A DNA stretch of 64,000 bases from Cohnella herbarum (lineage in GTDB: Bacteria > Bacillota > Bacilli > Paenibacillales > Paenibacillaceae). Position 1 is the first letter of the stretch. The number at the start of each line of letters is the position of its first letter. The notes beneath the pieces are model-generated. The model saw only the letters and a list, made by a program, of their open reading frames with translations. It searched no databases and was not told where the DNA came from. Location of the stretch: the NCBI RefSeq assembly GCF_012849095.1, contig NZ_CP051680.1, positions 3,870,501 to 3,934,500 on the forward strand, in the 5' to 3' direction. The translations under genes and the position numbers were made by a program. Shown here in pieces: positions 51,901 through 60,500 of this stretch.

Positions 51901-54454
51901 CGCTCGTATAAGGATCGATCACGCCTGCTTCGGCAGGCGCGGCATCCCCAACGTTTGGCGTAGCGATCGCGCTAGGCGATACCTTGACTACGAGATGATT
52001 GCCTGCAGCAGGAGTGACATGAGAATTGAAGGTAAAGCTCGTCGACCCTATCGCCGTTCCAGGCTGGGCCGTTGGAGCAGACGGGAATACAGGTGCAGGT
52101 ACCGCACCAGAACCGAACATCGGATAGCCGCCGTTAAAATCCGCATCGATCTTCCATAGCGTGCTGACGTTCCAACCGTTATTGGCGTCGAATGTGCTAT
52201 AGCTCTTCAGATCGGCGGTAAGTTTCCCTACGCCCGAACCGGTATCCGTGCCCGTCACGCGGGTCTTGTCATAATAGATCTCCGTTCCGGAAATCCCGCC
52301 CGGTCCAAATCCATACCATTCGTTTTCGCCTTGATTAACATAACTTGCGGCATAGGCTCGATCAATCGTCGTATTCGTCGCTTCATACGCAAACCCCGCG
52401 GCCTCATACTCGCCATACACATAACTTACGGCGTAGACATCTTCGAATGAAGAATTTAGCGAGCTGCCGACAAAGCCGCCTACCTTGTCAAATCCCTCGA
52501 CGGATAGAGTTACCAGAACACCGCTATTGGCTACCCCGCCGCCCGCATACGATCTCTTAACCGTCGAATCTTCAAGCTGCCCGGCAAAACCGCCTACGTT
52601 AACCGAGAATTTTTGGACAGGGTTGCCTTGGTTGTACCCGATGACGCGCCCGCTGGCATACGTCAGCCCCTCGTTGGTTAAGGACAACATGTCGATATCT
52701 ACGTATCTTCCATAACCGACGAGCCCGCCGAGATAACTGCCCCCTTCCAAGATTGGGTCCATAGCCAAATGAGGCGCACCCGTAGCTTTGGCGCCTTTAA
52801 TCGTCACGGGCGAGGCCGCCGTACCTTCCACGTAGCCGACGAGTCCGCCGCGATAATCATAATTCACCGCGTTCCCGAACCCATCCAACAAAATCGGAGG
52901 AGGATTCTGATAGTCGGCAGGATTGAAGGCTCCGTTCCTGGGCAGAGGCAGCGCCACTTCGGCGCTTGCTCTTGTTAGCGTAGAACCGTTTGTTAGAGAT
53001 CCAAGGAGTCCGCCTGTTCGATCGCCGCTAATGACGAATCCTTTCGCGCTGACGTTATCGATGTTAGAATGATCGGCTCCGCCCACGAGGGCGCCAGCGC
53101 CTGCATTGCCGGCATTACCGGCGTCGGAGCCTACGTTGATGTCTACTTCGGTCAGCTTCACGTTTTTGATATTCGCATTTTTAACGTACCCGAATAGACC
53201 CAAATAGTGCTTGTTGGACTTGATCGTCAGTCCGCTAATGGTTTTCCCATTACCATCGAACGTTCCCGTAAAAGGTTTGCTATTGAGCGGGTCGCTATCA
53301 TAGGAGCCAATCGGTTGCCAACCTGCACCTGCGTTATATGGAGCGACATTCAGATCGATATCGTTCATGACGATAAAATGCTTGTCCGAATAATCGCTCA
53401 CGGCATTCAATTGATCCGCATTCGTGATTTGATACGGATTACCCGTCGATCCATCCCCGACTGTAAATACGGGAGGTAATGGATACGATTTGATATAGCT
53501 GCCATCGGATCTTTTAAATACTTTTACTTTCTTGGCAGTCATATCCGAGACATAGAGGATTCCATTAGCAAGATCTACTGCCGTAGAGTACGGATACATG
53601 AAATGACTGGCATCATCTCCTGACACACCTGCCGTACCCAAACTAAACGCACTATCAGAGATTCGCACAACATATCCATTGCTCTCCGTAGTATATAGAG
53701 TCCCATTGGCATCACTCTGAACTCCAGCCACTCCAACAATGAGATTACCGCTAGAACTGTTCATCGTTAGATCACTGTTCAAAACATAGATTTTACTTTC
53801 AACCGTCGAAGCGGGAGCACCAACCGCCTGTGGCATAGTCGCAGCCACAATCAACTTCCCGTCCGCTCCTACTGTAATGCTCATTGGACGACGACTTTCA
53901 AAAAGAGGACTTATGTACGCATCGCGTTTACTGAGACTGGCGTCATATGTCGCAGTAGCGATATCAAATACATGGATCGTATAATTTTGCGATGTAACGT
54001 AGACCTTCCCGTTTCCAATCGCAATATCGTTTACACCGAAATCAAGTGGTAGCGGAATACTCCAAGTTGCGTAGTATGAACCGTCTCCATTGAATATTTG
54101 TATTCTCACATTACCTGCATCCAGTACGTAAATCCGTTTGGCTGCCCCGTTTCCGCTAATGGCTATTCCTTTCGGCATATAGAGATGAGTAGCATCCGCT
54201 CCCGACACTCCCGGCGTACCGATCGTACGGACGAGTTTACCGTTAGTGCCGATAACGAATACGGCATGTTTGTCTGTATCCGCTACGTACAAATATCCAT
54301 CTTCATCGACGGTTAAACCGGTAGGCGCACCAAATGCGTATTCTCCTCCCAACGGTGCCGGCGGCGCCGCTTGCGTCTTCCGGGGGAGTCCTCCCATACC
54401 AACAAGAAGTGCTGCAATCAACATCAGGATCATTATTTTTTTGCTGTTTAACAC
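48941..54454 (-). CDS. Giant surface protein: NHL propeller, GLUG repeats, Ig-like domain, three SLH repeats
   Basis: 1837 residues from GTG 54454 with AAGGAG 9 bases upstream; the nearby ATG is out of frame. Residues 1-29 are a signal peptide (ILMLIAALLVGMGGL; end TQAA). NHL-type repeats occupy about 40-330 (GLTVDEDGYLYVADTDKHAV). A GLUG/beta-solenoid region follows (about 335-800; GTFDGNGKTISGLTI, GGLVGYVEG, GGFAGQL), then a linker domain and a second propeller-like region (about 915-1260; NGVPYVALLESV), an Ig-like domain (about 1265-1360; NDTVTLSVTANASD), a stalk (about 1370-1640) and SLH repeats (about 1640-1830; TRAQMAMIVDRW, SFTDVSGNHWAY). SLH repeats bind pyruvylated wall polymers, so the protein is displayed on the cell surface. 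No catalytic motif is visible; adhesion or substrate binding is likely. Confidence 0.88.
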   Translation of the reverse strand: MLNSKKIMILMLIAALLVGMGGLPRKTQAAPPAPLGGEYAFGAPTGLTVDEDGYLYVADTDKHAVFVIGTNGKLVRTIGTPGVSGADATHLYMPKGIAISGNGAAKRIYVLDAGNVRIQIFNGDGSYYATWSIPLPLDFGVNDIAIGNGKVYVTSQNYTIHVFDIATATYDASLSKRDAYISPLFESRRPMSITVGADGKLIVAATMPQAVGAPASTVESKIYVLNSDLTMNSSSGNLIVGVAGVQSDANGTLYTTESNGYVVRISDSAFSLGTAGVSGDDASHFMYPYSTAVDLANGILYVSDMTAKKVKVFKRSDGSYIKSYPLPPVFTVGDGSTGNPYQITNADQLNAVSDYSDKHFIVMNDIDLNVAPYNAGAGWQPIGSYDSDPLNSKPFTGTFDGNGKTISGLTIKSNKHYLGLFGYVKNANIKNVKLTEVDINVGSDAGNAGNAGAGALVGGADHSNIDNVSAKGFVISGDRTGGLLGSLTNGSTLTRASAEVALPLPRNGAFNPADYQNPPPILLDGFGNAVNYDYRGGLVGYVEGTAASPVTIKGAKATGAPHLAMDPILEGGSYLGGLVGYGRYVDIDMLSLTNEGLTYASGRVIGYNQGNPVQKFSVNVGGFAGQLEDSTVKRSYAGGGVANSGVLVTLSVEGFDKVGGFVGSSLNSSFEDVYAVSYVYGEYEAAGFAYEATNTTIDRAYAASYVNQGENEWYGFGPGGISGTEIYYDKTRVTGTDTGSGVGKLTADLKSYSTFDANNGWNVSTLWKIDADFNGGYPMFGSGAVPAPVFPSAPTAQPGTAIGSTSFTFNSHVTPAAGNHLVVKVSPSAIATPNVGDAAPAEAGVIDPYTSGNDITGVDATTNKYVGVYEVNGSGGIVRFTQIVLTSNDIKPVTPPSGLIDPTKTYEWEQLGSELPGGQAGNQGVSTYFDNGVPYVALLESVNVGGAWKRDLNVYKYVNNQWETIGNKEDLVLKEKSPGTNVIKLVEYVSLVVKDGTPYVAYAPLGGEMLAKYFDDATDEWVEAPFGTETSTNGAYMNMIVGPDRAIYLAYRESDLGNGVLRVKKYENETWSDVGNAPLEANGGYSPTLAFHDNKLRVIYSMNGGGLILATWNGTAWSKSDLESKITLFPSIVWTEQGEEIYNYIGENPPFLFGHFVSGSSTALADTGFGGSFLFATSVVRHNDELFIPLNDGTIKKSDGTSVLDGNWSDLSNVPEFADNPLGLKNGLHIDGNTLYIAYTEGNKFVLKKLVEAGGSGGAVDAVAPTITAQPSGKTARVNDTVTLSVTANASDGGTLSYQWFKSETAGGNGIAVPGATSSTYDVPTSTIGTANYFVEVTNTNDNATGTKTAKVQSANATVEVTATSSNPGPSGPSGPKKEQIMVDVATGDGEVIAKTPVERTTHPDGTVKDNVTLTPERAQETIDQLEKKANKTARIIIPDKEDKVSQTDVNVPASAVKKLADGKANLEIDTNGVRVLIPYESLEGFNEDLYFRFIPVKKEDERRQVEERAKKEEMVRAIAKTLDVSVLGRPMTIETNMQSRPVTLVMPLTGALPTNAADRQAVLDNLVIFAEHSDGTKELIRGEIITNKDGTLGVRFNVNKFSTFTMVTMKGWKEHLAALQSEEAENNGRTGTHKPYILGLPDGSFGPEKEVSRAQMATMLVRNLGAEYKGNGTLSFADVVAKHWAFKEIESANTLGLMTGYSNGSFGAEDSITRAQMAMIVDRWMKRQGKPAASDANAASFTDVSGNHWAYAAIRNAQSYGIMEGYKDHSFRPEQKLTRAEAVKVLNRLFERGPLYGVDKPTFRDVPQTYWAYNEVEEAAQEHQWAIDDKGQEMKK

Positions 54455-54494
54455 CCAACATCTCTCCTTATCTGCGCTGTTCTCTCAAATTCCA

Positions 54495-54528
54495 ATCATA
54501 ACCTTTCACGATAAACGAAGAATAAACA
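54495..54528 (-). promoter_or_regulatory. Promoter with GTTTAT direct repeat, second copy
   Basis: TGTTTATTCTTCGTTTATC (minus strand, 54510-54528) differs in one base from the element at 2382-2400. TATGAT (54495-54500) follows the second GTTTAT by exactly ten bases, the same spacing as TATAAT there, and the element stands 56 bases before the start codon against 54 bases at the other gene. Confidence 0.6.
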
Positions 54529-54534
54529 AGCAAA

Positions 54535-54575
54535 ACGAAAAAGAAGCCAGGAGCGTTCCCTGGCCTCTTCTTTAA
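54535..54575 (-). terminator. Terminator of the 2893-residue SLH protein gene
   Basis: Minus strand stem GCCAGG / CCTGGC, extended by an imperfect GAAGAG/TTCTT pairing, followed by TTCTTTTTCGTTTTG, just past the stop at 54581. It directly abuts the promoter of the next gene. Confidence 0.8.
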
Positions 54576-54580
54576 ATTCC

Positions 54581-57500
54581 TTAGCGCGATTGCGTGTAGA
54601 TACGATACAAGATCACTGCTGCTTCCGCGCGGGTTAGGTTGCCCTTCGGATTTAAGCTGTTGTCGCTTTTTCCTTGAAGTAAACCGACGCTAAGCAGATA
54701 AGCCAAGCCTTCTCTTGCATAGGTCGCCGCCTTCGCGCCGTCCTTGAAATCATCGACCGTCTTGGACGATACCTTCGGCAGTTTGTTCTGCCATTGATCA
54801 AGCGCCCGCTTAAGGATTACGGAAACATCTTCCCTGCTGATTTCCGTATCCGGCAAGAACTTGTTCCCGCCCACGCCTTCAACAATACCAAGCGCGCGGC
54901 CGATTCCAAGCTCTTCGTAATCGGGCGAGCTTGTCGGAACATCGGCAAAGTTGTCCGTGAATTTAGCGTCCAACTCCAGGAGTCTGATCAATTGAGCGAG
55001 GAACTCCCCTCTGCCGATTGCGGTCCCCGGATCGAAGGTCGTTGCCGACGTACCTTCGACTACGCCTCTGGCAGCCAACGCTTCGATTTCCTTGGCCGCC
55101 CAAGCTACAAGCGACAAGTCGTTGAACTTAAGCGCTGCATATACGACTGCATACTGGCTAAAGTGCGAAGTTCGGAACGCCATTTGCCCCGTTGCGCCGT
55201 CATATCTGCCGTTAGGAACAGGAGTTGCTTTTCCTTTACCGTCTACGTACCAGACAACAAGCCGATCGGCATTTTGTTTCTCCGAGGCTGTCGGCGTATA
55301 CGGCACGAGGATTGTAACCGGCGCTTCAGTATTGCTCCACTCTACTACTTTGTCGTCAAACATGACCGACAGGTCCAATGCCGGATGATTGCCGATCTGA
55401 TCGATAAGCCGTTGACTCCATCCGCTTTTATCCACTTCGCGAATAACGAGGGTTACGGTTTGCCCCGCGCCATGCAATTGAGCCGCGGTAAACATCGCGC
55501 TCGACACGACAGCCGAGCCGAAAGGCGTTTCGATAACGACCGACCTATCCGAGTCTACCTTGAACCACGAGGTCGGAAGCCCTAACGCGTAACCTTTCGC
55601 GTTCTCAATGCCGGATAAACTCACCTTAATCCGTTTCGACTCGCCTGTAGCCCGTCCGAATGCATTTTCAATCTCGTTTTGGGACAGGAGCGTTTCGGCA
55701 ATTTTGGACGAGTTATTCAGCGTTGGCGTCGAGCTTACGATTACGTTTCCGTTGCTGTCTACATTAACCTTAGCAGATGGCGGTACCGAACCGGACCCTG
55801 AAGGGCTTGAATTTCCCGGCACGGCGGTATACTCGGCCACGACGGTCAAATCCGACTGTACGTTCGAGAAGGCGACGCTCCAGCCCGCGAACGTATACCC
55901 GGCCCGCGACGGCTGCGTCGGCGCGGTTGCATCCTCGCCCTGATTCACCGATTCCGTCTTCAGGACCGTTCCGTTCCAATCCTTGAACGTGACGGTATAC
56001 GACACGACGATTGCATTGATTGCGTTAAGAAGTTCCGTCTTAACCGCTCCGTCTGCCAGAATAGCGACGAAGTTGCGAGCCATAGCGACATCGGCGGCCG
56101 ATTCGGACGCGAGAGCCTTTGTCACGGCAGCCCTTGCCGATGCTTCAAGCTTTTCCTTGTATCCGCCTGCGCTTAACAGATGCAGATCCGTAAACAAACT
56201 CGAATTCTTTAAGTGTCCGCTAACCACTTCGAATGTGGTCCGGGTGCCGTCGGATTCACTCGGACCGTCGGATTCATTCAGCATGACCGATACTCCGATG
56301 ATTCCGTTCGCGAGCCCCGATGCAGGATTGTTAGAGACGGTATTAAACGGAATTTTCAGATCGTAAACCGTCGTTTTCGTATTTTCATCTCTTGTAATAT
56401 TGGCCACGATGTCCGTGATCGGAGCAGTCGGTGCATTGGCGCCGGTAGGACGCGTCCATGCCCAAACGACCGTTTCGTTATCGTTGTTGAGCGTGAATCC
56501 GAATTCATTCCGCGTCGTGCTATCGGTTACGGGATTGCGCAAATCAATGCCTAACTGCAAATTATCTTCTTTCCATATATTGCCCCCGCTCTGATTGCTG
56601 AAGTGCACGTCATCCTTGACGACAATGTATGCGTATAGATTTGCGTCGTCCCATGCGAAGCGCGATTCCGCGCCGAGGTCTTGCGGACCGTCCCACGTCC
56701 CCATCGTTACGTAATCTCTTGTATCCATTACGAATGCCGGAGTCGCGGCGCTCTTGGCCGGGTTTTCCGAGCCGACGGTGCTTACCTTCTCGGCGTAAGC
56801 CGCATCGAATTTGGTCGTATAGGCGTATTGATTTCCGTCTTCGAGACGAAGCTCGAACGTGATCAGGCCTGCAACGTAGTAAGGTAAATCTACCGTTACG
56901 GATTCGCCTGCCGCCAGCGCGCTGAATTTGACGGGAGTAAAATCCGCGCCGTAAGCCGCCGGGGAAACAACGCTCAAGGTTCCGGGCGCGGAGGTTCTCC
57001 CTCCGACATTATACTTAAAGCTGATTTGATGCTTATCTCCGTTGTCGGTTAGGTTAAATACGAACGGTTCCGCCAATAAATCCGAGCCGTATATTCCGTA
57101 CGGGTTGTTGGCCGGAGCTCTGTTCCTTAAACCGGACGCGTAATAATTGTTGCTAAGCTCGATCGATGTGCCGGTATCGCGCAACATGGCATACACATTG
57201 TTATTCTGACCGTCCTTGGACGGTTGGAAGAAAGAAGTGTACACGTGCGCCTTGCCGCCTTGGACGTCTATCCCCGGATTGTTGCCGGGCAGTTGAGTGA
57301 AGTTGGCTTGCTGTAAACGAACGATACCGTTATTGACGATCGCTCCCGCCACGGTCGGGCTTCCCCAGAACGCGCTGTTGTACAGGGCAAGTTCAGAGTC
57401 GGGGTGGATTTTCGCGGTATTCGCGACATCGCCCATTCTGACATACGCTCTGTTCGGCTCCGTCGGGATGTTCGTATTCACCAATTCCGAGTTGATAGCA

Positions 57501-60500
57501 ATGATTTTGGTGTGTTCGTCCGCATCTTCCACATAGAGAGCGTACGTGGTTCCGTCGGAACCGTGACCGATCATCGTCATTTTGCCAGGGTAGGCGAATT
57601 GTCCGTTCCCCAAGTCTCTCTTCAGGAAGTGTACGCCGTAGACCGAGCCGAACACGAAATTGTTGAAAATCGTCTGGTCTTCCACATCGGCGAATTTGAG
57701 CGCGCTCATGTATCTTTGCACGAATCCGTAGAGATCGCCCGAAGGCGCCGTATAGCCTTGACCTCCCGGAAGTCTTAACGCGTAATGCGGATTGAATTGC
57801 ATATTGCGGATGAATCCGCCTTCCGCTCCTCCCCCAACCCAGATGCCCGCTCTCAAGAGCGTGCCGCCTAAGTAATCCACATAGTGGCCGTTGGTCGGAT
57901 AGGAAGCCAGGTCGATGCCTTTATCCCCGATCGGGATCGTTAAGTTGATGGCATAGACGCCTGCGCCTTGTCCCTGCACCAAAAACGGTGTTTTTAGCGT
58001 TTGTTCGGGATTGTTCAGGTTGACGCTGGTTATATTCGCTTGCGTAAGGTTAAGTCCTCTGAGACCAGCGTTGGCCTTAAGCTGAATAAGAGAAGCTCCG
58101 TTTTCTCCCAGGGCGCCGCCGGCATAAGTCGTGAAGATCGCCGTACCGCCGCCTTGCGTATGGTGCTGCACGTCCCAGGTTCCTCTGATCTCAACGCCTT
58201 CGGGAACGATAACGGGATTATCCAGCCGATATCTTCCGCCCGGCAAGTAGATCGTGCCGCCGCCGTGATTGGTTCTAATGTAGTTCAGAGCTTCTTGCAA
58301 TTTCGCGGAAATATCCACGGTCGGCGCGTTGTTGGTTAACGAACGCGGGAAGTCCAGTCTAAGCACCGCGTTCGATGCCGGTCTCGGATGTACGTCGATA
58401 TCCGTTTTTACGTCTTTCGGAATGGGTTCGAACAGATACTCGACGTCATTCACGACTTGCACCTTGGTGTTGTTTCCGTCAGCCTTAACGTCAAGTTCAA
58501 GGTTATTGATGTGAGCGGCAAGATTAGCGCTCTCGATGTTAAGGTTATAACCGGAATTGACCGACTTGAACGTTCCGAAGTTCATTCCGAGATGCGCATG
58601 TTTGTCCGCTTGCTTGAAATTGCTCTGACTGACTAATGCGTTGCCCCGATTGAGGAAACTCAGCGCGTAATCGTCATATTCGTCGAACGTGCTATCCTCG
58701 AAGGAGATGACTCCGCCTCTGGCGTTGCTTACAATCGGACCCTTAAATGCAACTCCGTTGAATTGAACGGAAGTGTCGAAACGTTCGTTGAAGTATACCG
58801 CGTTGTCGCCGCCGAATTCCGAATTCGAGATCAGCAGACCGAAGCCGTTCACGTTGTCGATATAGGCGCCCGTTTGGCTGTCTTCGATTTTCACCCCGTA
58901 GAACTGAGCGTTCGGAGCTTCGTCGCCGCCCGGTTCTCTTCCGATCCACATCCCCGTCTTATACCCGGAAATGTTTAACCCGGACACGTACTCCCAATCC
59001 GAACGGTGCATCATAAATCCGGTAGCGTTCCCTCTGGTGTAAGCTCTCGCCGCCGATAGAGTAGGTGCGCCGTCAAGTCCGGAATTCGCCCAGTATTTCG
59101 GGTTCATGTTCACGTTCTCGATCCGCCCGATGTCCGTGCAGGTGTGAACCACGATGCCCTTGTAGAGAGCCGTCATCTTGCTGTTCACCACGTAATGCAT
59201 TTCGCTCGGCAGGGAGATGAATCCCCCCCAAGCGTTTACGAGAGTCACGTTATCCAGCGTTGCGCTGTTTCCGGTTCTCTGATAGAACGTCCACGGATAC
59301 GGAATTCCGTTAATCGTCTCGAATTCCCCTGTCTTCTGACCGTCTTCGTTCCTCTTTTCAACAACGGTTTCGGCATTAATATCCTGATTCGGATACCATA
59401 CGGAAAGGTTGGATACGCCCGTGCCTTGTTCCATGTCTATGAAGCGATCGGACACGTTTGCTACTTTTTTGCCGCCGGTCTGATTTTCTCTCTCGTCGGA
59501 GTCCACATATGTGTCGTAATTGGCGGAGTTATGTCCGGCATAGACAGCGAGAACGGTTCCGTCGATCTTACCGTCATAACCGGCCGCGTCCGGGTTATCC
59601 CATTCGCCGCGGAGCTGTACGCCCGCCCGCAAATTCAATACTTGTTTATATTCGTAGGTTGTATTGCCCGTCGTGCTTTTCACGCTGATCGTGCCGGTCG
59701 TTTCCGTACGGAACGCATAGGTTCCCGCCGGAGCGTAGACTACGCCGCCGCCGTCGTTATAAGCCGCGTCGATCGCCGCTTGGAAAGCCTCTCTGTTATC
59801 GAAATCAACTAAGCCTTCCGCTGCTGCCATCGCATCTGTTTTCGCGCCGAAAGCGAGCACGTTAAAGTCGGAGATCGCCCAATCTTTCGCGTCGTATACC
59901 TGATCGATTGCCGTTCTCATGTGTTTGGCGTAATCGTACCTGCCCGGAACCGTCAACGCGAAGGTTTTCGTCCGGGTGGCAGGAGCGGCCACCGTGCCTC
60001 TTTTTATCGTTGCCGTAAGCGTTACGGCACCGCCGCCGTCCGGACGGTTGGTCGGGATCAAGCCTGCAGCGGTAATGAGTGTAGCATCCGATGTCGCCCA
60101 TGTGATATCCGTCATATTCTCGCCCATCGACGGAAGAACTAAGTTCGTCGTCACAGTCGCCTCGGAAGCATTCACGCCTTTGATAAAATCCCAAGTGAGT
60201 TTGTTCAACATCTGATTAACCGCATCCTCGTCGGTTCCGATCCCCGTTCCGCGAACGACAATAGTAAAGGTTTTAACGACCGGCGTTGCCGTACCTTTGC
60301 TTATTGTTGCCGTGAGGGTTACGGCTGTATTGGCTGCTTGACGCGCTACCGCGCCGGTGTCGCTGTTGATTACCGCCTCATTGGTAGATGTCCACGCAAT
60401 GTTCGTATTCCCCGAACCCGACTCGGCAAGAGTCAAATCCGTTTCAACCAGATCTTGTCTGGTATTCGTGCCCTTGATCGCGTCCCAAGTCAGCGCATCC

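Noticed and set aside
54794..55585. Plus-strand frames opposite the giant SLH genes
   Set aside because: Arg/Ser/Pro-rich composition typical of antisense translation; sense strand has continuous SLH and stalk domains.
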